From contig CM076193.1 of the NCBI GenBank assembly GCA_038277395.1, positions 171,470,711 through 171,534,710 on the forward strand: DNA of 64,000 nt, read 5' to 3'. The DNA comes from Dryocosmus kuriphilus (lineage: Eukaryota; Arthropoda; Insecta; Hymenoptera; Cynipidae). A model generated the notes under the pieces. The model was given only the letters and a program-made list of their open reading frames with translations, searched no databases and had not been told where the DNA came from. Both the position numbers and the translations under genes were made by a program. Below, in pieces: positions 22,181-34,230 of the stretch (positions are counted from its first letter, which is position 1; each line of letters begins with the position of its first letter).

Positions 22181-22693
22181 AACAGTCGAACGTTCAAACA
22201 ATCCAGCGTTATCTCTGCCACGTCTAAAATTATCAAACAGATTCCGAATTTAGCCGGACGTCCTTTAGTTTACAGTTTAGCGAAAATTCTTGCAGCTTTC
22301 TGAAAACAAGTTCCGACTCTGCTTGAGCTTCTTTCGGATTATTTCTTTTCGCCATATCAGGTTGCTTTTAGTACTGTTTTTAGTACAAATTTCGTACCAA
22401 TATGTAGTCATTTCGGATTTGTACAAAGTTTTGTATCAATGTGGACACACTGAGAATTTAACTTTTTGTTGAAACGCGTTTCAAATTCCATTTTTTTATA
22501 ATGCACACATTCCGAATTCCAGCGGAATAAATTCTGGTTACGTTCGGATTTATATATATAATTATAGTTATATTACATTATCGTATTTACCTATAGTATT
22601 AAAGGCAACCGCCAAGGATAAGACCAGAGTATATAATCGACCCTCATTTTAGCCAATTGGAGGAAAAACTGATTAATGTATTTAAAAAGAATG

Positions 22694-22739
<46 letters not shown>

Positions 22740-23269
22740 TATAGTTGTTATCTCGTCGATTATATTTCTGAGATGTTCACACTTTATATGTCAGTATCAA
22801 AGAGAAATAATTACATAGTTTATTCAGACTGATGTCCCACTGCTAGAGTTGACATAATCTTTTACGATTTAGAGGAATCCGATGTTTACATTAAAAATTG
22901 TTGGTATACTATAAACACATTTCGGCCATATGGCGAGGCTTTAATACTCGACTTATTCGATGAAATCCGCAATACGACGGAAAAATCGGGCTGGCAAAAT
23001 CCGAATCTGATACATTTGCGTCTATAATTTATCTTTTTACGTCCAATTTGGTTGCGATGGATAGCCGGACATGACCGTTATAATATGTAGAAATTATAAT
23101 TATCATATACGCATATTCTATTTTAATGTGTCAGCTGATAAATGTCCAAATAAGATATGCACACCCAGATCAATGTTTGGACAACAGATACGATATTTGG
23201 TAAATATTCAGATAAAAGATCTGTTTCTATTTTACAAAATCCTAAGGGATCCCTTGAATTCTGCTATGC
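22181..23269. other. RS-unit spacer with microsatellite
   Basis: It begins with the CCGGACGTCCTTTAGTTTAC spacer module (22250), followed by AT-rich sequence. The part at 22560-23230 is homologous, inverted, to about 56570-57230 (shared GGCGAGGCTTTAA, TCGACCCTCATTTT-like stretches). No gene. Confidence 0.6.
22694..22739. repeat. (TA)n microsatellite
   Basis: About 22 uninterrupted TA dinucleotides. Confidence 0.95.
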
Positions 23270-23790
23270 GTAAGTTTCGCATTTGATTATAGGCCAAAAC
23301 TTTTAAATGCCATACTTCGTGTATAACATTGACTTTTCGAATGCGTTTGAAACCGAAAAGTAAAAAACTTTGCACACAATGCCTCTTAATGCGAGACTTC
23401 GCGTTCGAACTTTTTCGAATGCTTTCGAATGCGATCAAATGAAGGGAAAGTTCTGAGAGGAATGAAAACTTTTTAAATCTAGAGTTCGAATTGATTTGAA
23501 TGATTTTGAAAGCGAAAGAATGAGACGAATTTTCTGAGCGAAGTAAATACTTTTCGATGCGAAAATTAGCAATCGTTTAAATGCTTTTGAATGCGAAAGA
23601 ATGAGAGGGATTTTCTGAGAGAATGAAATGTTTTTAAAGCGAGAGTTCGCGTTGATTTGATTACTTTTCAATACGATCGATTGACAGAAACATTGTGCGT
23701 AAGGTAAATACATTTTAATGCGAAATGTCGCATTTGTTTTAATGATTTTAATTTCGAAGGAATGAGAGAAGTTTTAGAGTTAGTACTTCA
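23270..23790. repeat. Degenerate tandem repeat, about 78-bp unit, array 2
   Basis: The longest array, with five to six units. Unit starts can be seen near 23400, 23475, 23555, 23640 and 23715, each with the GTTTAAATGCTTTTGAATGCG or related core. Homologous to 17040-17450. Confidence 0.8.
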
Positions 23791-24134
23791 GGACAATTCC
23801 ACCAGGAGCGCAGGGATTATTGTCTCAGAATAGGAATAGATCGTCGAATCTATAAGTTAGCCACAATTTTTTGCCGTGGTTATAATCAAGAGGTGTCATG
23901 AGTACGAAAAAATTTGACAGTACGAGACAAGGGCCTGTAAGGAGGAGGAGATATGGACCTGTAACGAAGAGGTGGTATGGCTGGAGAAGGAAACCAGTTC
24001 AGCGAATCACAAGGTTGGCCACGAGGAACACCAGGAATTTCGCTCCATTGAGTAAACGGTCGAACTCTGAACTTAAATCTGCAACAAGAAACAAAGGTTT
24101 CATTTATTTTAGGTGCAAACACGTGTGTTGGCAT
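23791..24134 (-). pseudogene. RS-family 5' fragment
   Basis: In minus sense the leader reads MPTHVFAPKINETFVSCCRF, then QWSEIPGVPRGQPCDS, then the Arg/Ser/Pro part (RYRSISPPPYRPLS). It is cut after about 80 codons and meets the same ATTCCACCAGGAGCGC junction as the fragment at 17.5 kb. The C-terminal domain is missing. Region 24135-24718 is conserved RS 5' flank plus AT-rich spacer without a gene. Confidence 0.75.
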
Positions 24135-24723
24135 ATTATAATATCTTTTTAGGATTGCGGCAATATTGCGAGTATCTAGGACTTCGATCCAATGAGGTTA
24201 GAAGTTGCTACGAAAAAATCGGGATGTCAAAATTGGAATCTGATACGGTGTGACTATAATCTCTCTTTTTAGATGCGTAATCAATCCGGTTATGTAGTTT
24301 TTATAATGAAGTTTACAATTAATTTTTGTTTACTTACGCATAAATTACTCACTCTGTTAAATGTTACGAGGGATATAAATCACCCGATGAAGGTAAGTAA
24401 ACATTTTGAATGTTGAGAAGGTATGAACCTAAGTTGATAACACTGGCGAAAGTTTCGAAAAGAAATTCATAATTGCATTGCTGTTTCTAGATTTCCTGTC
24501 GATAGTGAAGAATTGTAGAATCGAAATGTCTCGCCCGAGTTAGGCATGATACTATATTTGATTACCCTATGATTGCGGCTCTTTTATGCCTTTAAAGGGG
24601 GCCCCCAATCTCGTTTTTCGAAACGTTGGTTTTAAAAAAAATGCTAAAGAATATTTGGATTAACGCCTGAGGATAGCAGGTCCAACGAGAGCTGCGCGAT
24701 GGTGGCACTATGTTATTCGCTAT

Positions 24724-24982
24724 AGGAGGGCGTATACCGAGTTGGTATAGCAGATTCCTATAAGGTTGGCAGATTCCAAAAGCGGTTTGGGTAGCCTGCG
24801 TTGGCTACCGGCTACAGACGCCTGGGAATACGAGGAGAGATGTAATTCTCTGATCACCCATCCGGGATGTAGGCGCTCTCAACCATAACTTTCCTGAGCG
24901 CACAGATGGTGTCAATTTCGATGTTCCATTGGACGACACGCTAATTGATCTGTATTGGGACCTAATAGCCAGTCCCCACATC
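24724..24982. repeat. Single (solo) LTR-like repeat
   Basis: A 259-bp copy of the terminal repeat of the element at 18114-19011, flanked by GCTAT on both sides (24719-24723 and 24983-24987). Its outer flanks match those of the two-repeat element in unit A. That is the pattern expected from LTR-LTR recombination after unit duplication, or from independent states of the same insertion. Confidence 0.7.
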
Positions 24983-24987
24983 GCTAT

Positions 24988-26760
24988 CGTTGAATCTGTT
25001 GTACTATCCTTTTAGAGACAATTTCCTTACAGAAACATAGTCTTCTATCGAAACGATATTTTCAGACTTGACGTTGACGTTATTTTTTGATTCCCGAGGG
25101 ACTAGAAAGTACACTTTCCTGACACTGCTCGAAAGACGAGATTGTGGGCCCGCTCCACGCTTTATCCCTTCTAGAAATAATCGATTGGACCCGATTTAAA
25201 ATGATTAACGCGATGTACAGTTCAATCGCTTTAAATCCTTTTTAATTGATACATGCACTGTACCTTAGTATCAATTGCTCCCAACCGGATTGAATTGTGT
25301 GAACGAATATGCGCATTTGATAAAAATTTTCATTAAGGTGCATCGAAGTGTTCAGAGGTTGAAACTTTTGTTCATGTGTATCGTATAAGGGGCTGAAATT
25401 TTGTACTCTAGGAACGTGTAGAATAATTCTGTGTCTTAATTGTGATTATCATAGTTTCATTGACAAATATATGTTGATGTGGCACTTTGATCGGACGGGA
25501 ATGGTTGTAAATCGTTCAGTTAATTTTTCTAACATATTGCTAAATACGCTTGTTGTATTTGCGAAAAATTCCCGCGAGATTAAGCTTCGGCCATCGACTT
25601 GAAGATTTCATCTTAAACAATTCTCCGCAATGCTGACTTATATCGATTGGGAACAATTGAGAAATGCAGGAAGCACGATCGCTGTCAATCGTGTTGACCG
25701 AATTAGGAAACAATTGAATTTGAGTGAAATTATTCTTCTATCGTTTTTAATCGATTCTAATAGATTATGTCTAGAAGGGATGAGGAAGGACCGAAACCAC
25801 AGGGATGTTATAAAGAATGTTAATTCGCAGCTGAAGCATTGGCAGAGATAACGTTGGATCCACAAAATCCTTGATACTCATAGTATGAAAAAAGATTCTT
25901 GGCCAAAGATTTTCTGTTCTCTATCGCACTCTACCTCATTGAACAAATATAACGTGTAATAAAATATGTCGACATATGGTCGCAGTTTGTACAGAGATCT
26001 ACCAAATAAGATTTTTATTGATCCAACGTTATTCCTGTCACGGCTACAATTGTCAAGCGGATTCCGGAATTATGCCGACGTCTTTTAATTTGCACTTTAA
26101 CGAAAATTCTTGCAGCTTCTGCATACAAGTTCCAGCTTTGTTTGAACATCTTTCGGATCAGTTTTTCCCCTATGTCAGGTTGTTCCTAGTATTGTTTTTG
26201 GATTCTGATGAATACATTTAGTAAAAAGTTTGTGACACGTAACGTACCGATATGGAATCATTTCGGATTTGTAGAAAGCTCTTTATCAGTACGGACACTT
26301 TAAGGCTCAATTGAAGCTTTTAAAAAATAACATAAATGTTCCCAAATATGTTAAAAAAAATTGAACATACTGTTACAATATTAATAGCGATCTGACGGGA
26401 ATGATAGTAAATCATTCATTTGCTTTTGCTAAAATACATGTTGTCAAATATTTTTGTTGTTCGAAGAAAGTAAATGTCTATTTACAAATAAGTCTCGCGA
26501 GATTAAAATACGACCCTTAGCTTGAAGGCTTAATCTTAAATAATTCTTCGCACCGCCGACTAAGAGCGATCGGGCGCGATTGAGAAATCCAGGAAGCGCA
26601 ATCGTTTTCAATCGTTTTTACCCAATTAAGAAAGACAACTGAATTTAATTGACATTTTTCTTCCATCGTTTTCAATCGATTCCAATCAATTATTTCTAGA
26701 AGGGTATTGACGAAAGATGGAAGCCTTACGAATCATAATACATTGACTCTTTAATTTAAT
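24988..26760. other. RS-unit spacer (unit B)
   Basis: Module by module homologous to 19017-20645, including the two AATTCTCGCGAGATT-type segments (near 25570 and 26490, the first mutated to CCCGCGAG) and the CTTTTAATTTG spacer module. Frames here are broken. No gene is called. Confidence 0.6.
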
Positions 26761-26829
26761 TTCCAGTTACTTGTAACATCTCGATCCATACTTCGGATCA
26801 CAAACAAGTTTACACTTTAGTTGAAAATG

Positions 26830-27432
26830 TTTTTAAATTGAATTAATGGTATTAAGGAATGTTCTTTTCCCGGATTAAACGTACTGGACTAAAATTCTTA
26901 TGGATTGGGCGGCATTTGCCTAATGGAACTTTCTCGCATTCTTCGAAGTTCAATACGTCAACCATGCCGGTTTCCATATTTATTTTCGCCCGTCTTCCAC
27001 TCTCAGTTTTTGGTTCGAATATTCGACGAAGAAGTTGATTCCTTTGTAGTATTGCAAAGACGTCACCATTGGATGTTGTTAATAGTCTTTGTTATTCGGT
27101 AGGCATGGGCACGAAGTCAGTTCGTCCAGCTCGCAACACGATTTTTCCATCGTCAGGAAAACGGTGTTTTCGAATTTCGAATAGCAGATTTTCTTGATAT
27201 CAGGAGGAGACAAGGACCTCTACAAAGGAGAAGATATGGATCTGTGACTAGGAGGAGATATGGCTTTGTGACAAGGAGGAGATATGGATCTGTGACGAAG
27301 AGGAGACCTGGAGCTGTAACGAAGAGGTGGTATGGCGGGAGAAGGAAACTTGTCAGGAGAAGGAAACTTGTCAGGAGAATTACAAGGTCGGCTACGAGGA
27401 AAAACCCGAGAATTAATTTTTTTGAAGTGCAT
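26830..27432 (-). pseudogene. RS-family gene, subfamily I, decayed
   Basis: The C-terminal region (about 26850-27185, minus sense) is open apart from one TAA. It shares the subfamily I signature with the gene at 20723: VLRAGRTDFVPMPTE, RRAKINMETGMVDVLNFEEC and RPIHKNFSPVRLI. The N-terminal half (27220-27432) has an expanded Arg/Ser/Pro segment with in-frame repeats (SPDKFPSPDKFPSP; HRSISPP repeated). The segment joining the halves is deleted, so the gene is dead. This is unit B's counterpart of the intact gene in unit A. Confidence 0.8.
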
Positions 27433-28379
27433 ACTTTGGTACTTTCTTTCGTTCTTCTAGTCACTGGGAACCCGCTCCACAGGCATGGGAAAGAGCCAAA
27501 ATCATGTGGGTATTATAGAAAATATTAATTCGCAATTGAATCATCGGCAGAGATCCATTGGATCAACAAAATTTCTTCTACTTCAAACGTACGATACTCA
27601 CATTATGAAAACAGATTCTCGGCCAAAAACTTTCTCTTATTAATTATATGTTATATATGTCGACATACGGTCGCAGTTTGTACAAAGATTCATAAAGTCA
27701 TATTTTTATTAATCCCCCATTATCTCTGCCACGTCTACAAATTATCAAACAGATTCCGAATTTAGCCGGACGCCTTTTAGTTTGCACTTTAGCGAAAATT
27801 CTTGCAGCTTTATGCAAGAAAGTTCCGGCTCTGCTTGAACTTCTTTCGGATTACTTTTTTTCCCCACGTCAGGTACTTGCTAGTACTGTTTTTTGGATTC
27901 TAATGGATACATTTCGTCAAAAGCTCGTGACATGTATATTAGTACCGATATGGACTCATTTCGGATTTGTAAAAAGTTTAGTATTAATGCGAACACCTTG
28001 GGAATCTAACTTTTTGTAGAAACACATTTCAAATTCCATTTTTTCATAACGCACACATTTCGGATTCCGAATGTATGGTTTCGCATTCACGATTTGTTTC
28101 CGTGAATTCTGCTATGCGTAAGTTTCGCTTTGGAGTTTGGTGCAAAACTTTTAAATGCGATACTTCGTGTATAGCATTTAATTCTTGAATGCATTTGAAT
28201 CCGAAGAATGAACAATTTTACACGCAGTGCTTCTTAATGCGAGACTTCGCTTTCGAATGCGATCGAATCTGATCGAATAAGAGAAAAGTTCTGAGTGAAG
28301 TGACACTTTTCAAATCAAGAGTTTGCGTTGATTTGAATGATTTTGAAATTGAAAGAATGTGACTTTAGAGTCATGTAGA
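27433..28379. other. RS-unit spacer with third 78-bp repeat array
   Basis: Contains the CGTTATCTCTGCC-type 5' flank (27480-27730), the spacer module with CCGGACGCCTTTTAGTTTGC (27768) and, at about 28110-28370, two to three units of the 78-bp degenerate repeat. Ends at the gypsy remnant. Confidence 0.65.
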
Positions 28380-30160
28380 GAAAGTCTTGTCTTCCTGGCT
28401 GCCACCACCTGCTTGGCATGCTCTGAAAAGCTTGCTCTGACATACTTCTTCTCTTCCCATTGTTTACCTGTTGATCCACTTCAGTCATCTCCAGCGGTGC
28501 AACACATCATAGTCTACAACTTATAGGCTTATTGTCTTTCAAGACAATTTCCATCTCAATCGGGACTTCTTCGTCACCATTATATTGACACTCCGCCACC
28601 AACTTCTGCACTTTGTCCTTGAATTCCTTGTCTATGTATGAGGCAATTTCATCGGATTTGTGAGCCATCAGCAATAAATATCTTTCATCCGGCCACATTT
28701 AAGTTCCTCCTTTTCTCGTTTCCACCCTTACTTGATCCAGTAATTCCAAACCTAAAACAGTTTTCTCTGGAATGACATCCCGTGGCGTAACTTTGGAAAT
28801 TAAAGGATATGGAACATTATCGAACATTGTGGTTGTTTTGAGTCATCAGACAGTTCTGAACTTTCCAAGATTGCTGTCCTTATAGCCTCCTGAATCATTT
28901 CCAGCCCTGCAAACCCTGATTCTTGATAATGATCTTCTCGCAGCAAATTAAAGTCACTGGATCAACCCATTGCAGCTGCCACTTTCAACCTATTAATTAT
29001 GCAATCTTTGTGGCACAAATTTGTACGCTTCGTCTCCATCAACATTAAATTTCCTGCATCCTTACCGCCATGTCATGTGTTATTTTTAAAAGATCCGTTC
29101 TTCCCTGAGCTGCTCGCTGCACACTCGGAAACAACGTGTCCAAATCCTTCACATTTGAAAGACTTGTTCCCTTTTCCTTTGTTCGGGTAATCACGACTTA
29201 AGTTACCTGCGGCACCACAATTATGACACTTAATGCCCTTTTCCCTTGCTTGCTCTTTTGAACCAGCAGATATTCCCTATTTTTCGTTACCCTTCTTCTC
29301 ACCACCAAATTCCTTATTTAATGTCACCTTGCCTCGCATCTTCTCGCACATGATCATTTGTGAACGAAATTCCGAAAAGCCTCTCGCTCCGTAAAAAATT
29401 ATTTTGTTAGAATCTAAATTGGGAACACAATCAGTTATATATATACCCGATCGTATCCTTGGCTTCTAGGTCAATACAGCTGGCAAGTTTCCTCGTCTGA
29501 ATAATATACACCTGGAAAGTTTCGTCTTTTTTCTTCTTTCGCGTCGAAAGAAGTCGATGAATCTCACGACAATCAGTTTTCGACTCAAATTCTTCCGTCA
29601 ATGTGATCTTCATTTCGTCCCACGTCTTTATTATTGGCTGAGTATCCAACCGCCACTTCGCGGTTCTGCCCAACGTTCTTTTTGCATCGACGAGAGTTTC
29701 CAGTTGCGACCAGTTGTACAAAATCACATTTTCGTCCAATATGTCTAGCCACTTACTAACTGGAAATGTTTTGATCTCTCCCGTAAATTTAGGGATAGTC
29801 CCCTCGATATCGCGCAATTGTATACGTGCAGTTCGTTTGTCTGTTCGCTCACTACTTTTTCTGCGATCACTTAGTACTAAACATCGGTGCCTATCTCTTT
29901 CTAGTTCTTTCGACGGATTCACCTCTTGTTGCTGTTGCTGTTCGCGTTCGCACCTAGCTTCATCATGGATTTCGCGTTCGCGCAAAGCCTCTTCTTGTCT
30001 TCCACCGTCGTGTGTGGCCGCGTCTTGCTCGATACTTAAGTTTTTTTGTTGTCGTCGTAGTTCTGCCAATGCATCCCGCTCTGCTCTAATAGCATCGCGT
30101 TCTGCTTGAACCTGTTGTAATTCCGTCCTCAGTTATTCGAAATTCCTCTGGTTTTCCCGC
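28380..30160 (-). pseudogene. Ty3/gypsy-like gag-pol remnant
   Basis: Minus strand. From about 30130 the frame begins with a charged Gln/Glu/Arg-rich coiled-coil-like segment (AERDAIRAERDALAELRRQQ), then a Ty3/gypsy-type capsid region (29431-29830) with IPKFTGEIKTFPVSKWL, LGRTAKWRL and WDEMKITLTEEFESK. After a stop near 29431, two degraded zinc-knuckle-like blocks appear near 29150-29240 (CHNCGAAGNLSRDY and FKCEGFGHVVSEC), each missing ligands. At 28507-28698 there is a short frame ending MEIVLKDNKPISCRL, resembling the linker before a gypsy reverse transcriptase. No reverse transcriptase, integrase or LTR was found. Confidence 0.65.
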
Positions 30161-30957
30161 TCATCGCGCCCTGCACGGGGAAAAGTTCGCACGGATAATG
30201 CATATGAATTCTGAAGGCTAATCTGTACCTGGTACGGCCGTGCATAAATTGTCTTTCTCTCTGCACAGTCGTACGAGGTGCAAATGAGCCTTGAAAACCC
30301 ACGTGCAGACGAGCATGGCATATTTTCATATGAAACTGAAACAATGTTTTAAAAAAGGTAGCGGAAACATAATAATTTACATGTTTAAAATCATTTTAAT
30401 ACTTTTCAGGATAAAATCAAACATACTTGTGTTTTTACCTGAAATGTCGGCCAAAATCCTTTTTCGTGCAGGTTAAACTTATTGCCATTTGAAGAACTTC
30501 CAATCATTGGTGTTCTGGTAATCATATTTTTAATTGAGGAATTTTATCGAAATGATGTAGATTAAGAGTTTTATTTACTCCACCCCTCAAGCCCGAACTA
30601 TCTTTCTGGTATCCAGAGAAGGTCACAGTTGGTAACCTTTCGTTCGCATCATAGTTGTTTTATTGTGATTCCTAGTTTCCCGTTTAAACTTAGCATGTGC
30701 TTAGTTTTATCAAAACAGAATAAGCCGAAAGAACTGTCAAAATTGTATACTCTATTGATAGAAGTGTCTATGCAATACAGAGTGAAGACGTAATCAAAAA
30801 TTCTCGTATGTTCACCCACTCAAAAGAGTTTGTTTGAATATGCAAATCTTTCGATATTGTAAACAAATGATGTAGTTACATAAATGCTATGGATTTTTTT
30901 CGTAGTTAGGAATTTCAATAGTGGTTTTACTATAATTTAATGGAAGTAATATACATA
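30161..30957. other. Non-coding stretch
   Basis: The part at 30170-30340 could be the 5' leader of the gypsy remnant. 30340-30957 is AT-rich with no recognisable gene or repeat. Confidence 0.45.
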
Positions 30958-32227
30958 CGAGATCTGTCCGAAAAGTATCTGGAATACATTCGCACCTCCG
31001 CGCTGGTGTTATTCTTCGTGATCCGGCGAGAAACATCCTCAAGTAGTCCCTATTTGATTGAACAGCGCGCTCCCAGCGGTTTTTTCACTTCCTGAAGCAA
31101 TCCTGGAAGTCGGTTTTCGAAATAGCCTTTAGTGCACTCGTCACATTTACTTGAATCGTCTCTATATCGTCAAACCAGTGTCGCTTGAGTGGAGTTTTCA
31201 ATTTTGGAGCTAGCCAAAAGTCACAGGGAGCTATTTCGGGACTGTACGGAGGCTTGAGAAGCCGTACGACTTTGTGCTTTGTCAAATATTGCTGCAAAGG
31301 TTCTATGAATACGCTGGCGCATTATTGTGGTGAAGAAGCCTGTCACCGCTTGACCAAGCTGAGGCCGTTTTCTTCTAATTGCGTCACGCAATCTTTTCAG
31401 CACTTCAAGATGAAATTCTTTACTGATTGTCTGACCTGTAGGAGCGTACTTGTGGTGCACAACACATTCGTAATCGAAAAAAACAATCAACATTGACTTG
31501 ACATTGCTCCGACTTTGACGTGCTTTTTTCGTCCGTGACTCGGATGGAAGCGTCCACTGTGATGACTGTTGTTTTGTTTCGGGACCATACCCATAAACCC
31601 ACGATTCATCACCAGTAATAATCTTTTTGAGTACACTTTCATCATCAGAAACCATTTCCAAGTTGCCCTGAGCGACTTCAAAGCGAAGCTTTTTCTGCTC
31701 ATCTGTGAGCAATTTTGGAATGAATTTTGCACACACACGAGTCACTCCCAGCTTGTCGGTTAAAATTTCGCGAACATTAGCTTGCGGAATTCTAAGATCT
31801 CGATATTTTCTAGTTTTGTTGTACTTGAAGGACGGCCGCAGCGCGAATGACTGTCAAAAGACTGGCGGACATCTTTAAACAGTCTGTATCACTCATATGT
31901 CTGTCTTTTACCCATACAGTCATCTCCAGAGGCCTTTTGAATCATTTCAACCGTTTCCGCACAAGTCTCTTCAAGTATGAAGTAAAACTTGATTCAAATA
32001 CGCTGCTCAACTCTTTCAGTCATTTTTAGCAACAAAGAAATCCTCCGAACGCCAAAAAGACTTCGTAAACAAATGCACGCTGTGTGCGAACTAAGGCTTC
32101 TCGATAAAAATTGCGGCATCGAGGGAGTTCCTGAAGATTTGCAGTTTACAATGGTACCCGGTAGAGGACGCTCGAACTTCGGCGGTGGGATTCAAAGGTA
32201 TTCCGGATACTTTTCGGACAGATCTCT
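30958..32227 (-). mobile_element. mariner family 2, full-length-size copy
   Basis: Ends CGAGATCTGTCCGAAAAGTA (left) and, inverted, AGAGATCTGTCCGAAAAGTA (right), with TA at 30956-30957 and 32228-32229. Length 1270 bp. A paralogous copy in the other arm of the inverted duplication (48145-53070) is split by an RTE-like LINE; here that site (about 31630) is uninterrupted. Confidence 0.93.
31085..32023 (-). pseudogene. mariner family 2 transposase, frameshifted
   Basis: The start is placed at the ATG on the minus strand at 32021-32023, matching MTERVGQRICIKF in the other arm. The N-terminal helix-turn-helix portion is broken by stops. From 31745 the frame is open: TRVCAKFIPKLL, then KKIITGDESWVYGYGPETK (first Asp), then CVVHHKYAPTGQT. 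A frameshift near 31300 falls in the second-Asp region (ITGFFTTIMRQRIHRTF in place of the usual HDNA motif). The last segment (31085-31297) has PYSPEIAPCDFWLAPKLK (third Asp). DD34D mariner type, inactive. Confidence 0.9.
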
Positions 32228-32880
32228 TATACATATAGATAATTTAATATACAAGTTTAGTAATCTGAAAGACCAGTAAATGGAATTTTTTTCATATTTT
32301 GCTTAATCTTTACAACTAATTCGAAACTAAAAGATCAGATTGCAAAACGTATGATAATATATCAATCGAAATTGAAGTATTAATTGTAGTTATGTGAAAA
32401 TTATTCTGAGAAATCAAGCTAAAGGTGAAAATTCCATTGAAGTAAAAACACTTCTAGGTTAGTTTTGTATTTATTCCGTTTATTTGATTATTGTGATACA
32501 AAAAATGCTTTCAGTTGAAACTATCAGTACAGAAAATAACATAGTTAAATAGTTAGTTAATTATAGTTAAATTATCAAAATTACTTGATCCGTAAATTAT
32601 GAAATTTAAATTCTAAAAGTTATTACCACAGATTTTGCTACACATGTGTTATATTTTAATATTGATATGGAATGTAAATTTACTAGGCAAAAGTATAGTA
32701 ATAGTGTGGTAAGATCTCATTCACTTTTAAGAGCGTAATTACTGAAAGGTTATATTATCGTTAAATCATTTAAAGTATTGACGAAAGATTAAAGCCTTGG
32801 ATATCATAATACATTCATCCTTTAATTTATTTACCAGTTACTTGTTACATTTTGATCCGACTTCGGACCACAAACAATAT
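32228..32880. other. 3' flank of RS gene 2, non-coding
   Basis: AT-rich sequence homologous to 47470-48144 (inverted) and to the interrupted copy at 59740-59928 plus 60482-60650 (shared TTTTGCCTAGTAAATTTACA and ACACATGTGTAGCAAAATCT). It belongs to the RS-unit 3' side. AATAAA at 32826-32831 (minus) is the poly(A) signal of the RS gene next door. Confidence 0.65.
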
Positions 32881-32913
32881 TATATTTTAGTTTACAATTT
32901 CTTTTAAATTGAA

Positions 32914-33533
32914 TTAATAGTGTTGAGAATTATTGTTTTTCCGAGCGATTAAACGCACTAGATTAAAATTCTTACTGATTGGACGGCGACAGCCCAATGG
33001 AGCTTCCCTAGCTTCTTGTGTGGTCATTTCTTCAACCTTGCCGGTTCTCATGTTTATTTTCGCCCTTCTTCCACCCGCAGTTTTAGGTTTGAATAATCCA
33101 CGAAGACGTGCATTTGTTTCTATTATTGCAATGGTGCCACCATCGGATGTTGTTAATACTTTTAGTTCTTCGCTAGGTATGGGCATGAAATTATTTTTTC
33201 CTGCTCTCAACTGAATTTGTTCATTGTCAGGAAAAACGTATTTTAGAATTTCGAATAATCGGTTTGGATTCGCGTTGGGAATTAGCCGAATAGATTTAAA
33301 GTCATTAGTATAAAGAAGCTTAATATCAGGAGACAAGGGCCTGTAAAGAGGAGGAGATACGGATTTTGACGAGGAGGAGACCTGGCCCTATTACGAAGAG
33401 GTGGCATGGAGGTAGAAGGACGCCTGTCAGGAGAATCACAAGGTTGGCTACGAGGAACACCAGGAATTTCATCTCCATTGGGTAAACAGTCGAACTCTGT
33501 ACTTAACTCTGCAACAAGAAACAGAGGATTCAT
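32914..33533 (-). pseudogene. RS-family gene 2, subfamily II, single frameshift
   Basis: Full-length in layout. It has a leader (MNPLFLVAELSTEFDCLPNG), an Arg/Ser/Pro segment and the complete conserved region (KSIRLIPNANPNRLFEILK, VFPDNEQIQLRAGKNNFMP, RRAKINMRTGKVEEM, APLGCRRPISKNFNLVRLI). One base is missing at about 33360, where the family's CGTCACAGATCCATATCTCC reads CGTCAAAATCCGTATCTCC. The same deletion is in the duplicate at 46930-47468, so it predates the inverted duplication. Otherwise open across both halves. Confidence 0.85.
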
Positions 33534-33539
33534 TTTTTA

Positions 33540-34074
33540 AAAGTGCACACTCGCGTGTGCTGGTATATCATAATCCGCATGCGGCAATACTGCGAGGCTC
33601 TGAGACTTTTATCCAATGACGTCCGAAATATGTATGAAAAAATCGGGATGTCAAAATTCATATCGTGCACAGCGTGAATGTAATTCATTTTTCTAAGTGG
33701 GAAATTAATCCGGTTATGTAATCGCATACAATTCATTTTCGTTTATGTACGCATTATGGTCCCCTACCACAGGCATGAGAAAGAGCCGGAATCATGGGTG
33801 TGTTATAAAAGATGTTAATTCGCAACTGAATCATCGGCAGAGATAACGTTGGATCAACAAAATTTCTTCTATTGAAAACGATACTGATGTTCTGAAAAGG
33901 ATTCGTGGCCAAAGATTTTATGTTTTTTCTCGTACTACACCTTATTGAAAAGATATGTCGTGTAATAAAATATGTGAACATATGGTCGCAGTTTGTACAA
34001 AGATCCAACCAAAGAAGAATTTTATTGCTCCAGCGTTATCTCCGCCACCGCTCAATCAAACAGATTGCGGTTTT
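33540..34074 (-). promoter_or_regulatory. Conserved 5' flank of RS gene 2
   Basis: Matches 21344-21840 closely. Just before the ATG it carries GCACACTCGCGTGTGC, an inverted repeat with 6-bp arms, next to TGGTATATCATAATC. It ends at the LINE insertion point (about 34074). A minus-strand frame at 33754-34008 is not called because an indel breaks it in the 21.5-kb copy. Confidence 0.45.
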
Positions 34075-34230
34075 GTATGTATAATATATATAATAATAAT
34101 AATAATTTTTATTGCTTGTAAAAGTATACAAATACCTTATAGCAAGAGGGATAGCCAGTATACAATTTTTATCTATAATTATTAACTTATAGTGCCGTTG
34201 CACTTAGTACACACAAAGCACTCCGCTCGT

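Noticed and set aside
29557..30109. Plus-strand frames at 29557-29748 and 29714-30109
   Set aside because: They are antisense shadows of the gypsy gag region.
33754..34008. Frame in the RS 5' flank also open at 57751-58032
   Set aside because: The homologous copy at about 21.5 kb has a frame-breaking deletion and the differences show no protein-level constraint. It fits a conserved non-coding flank better.
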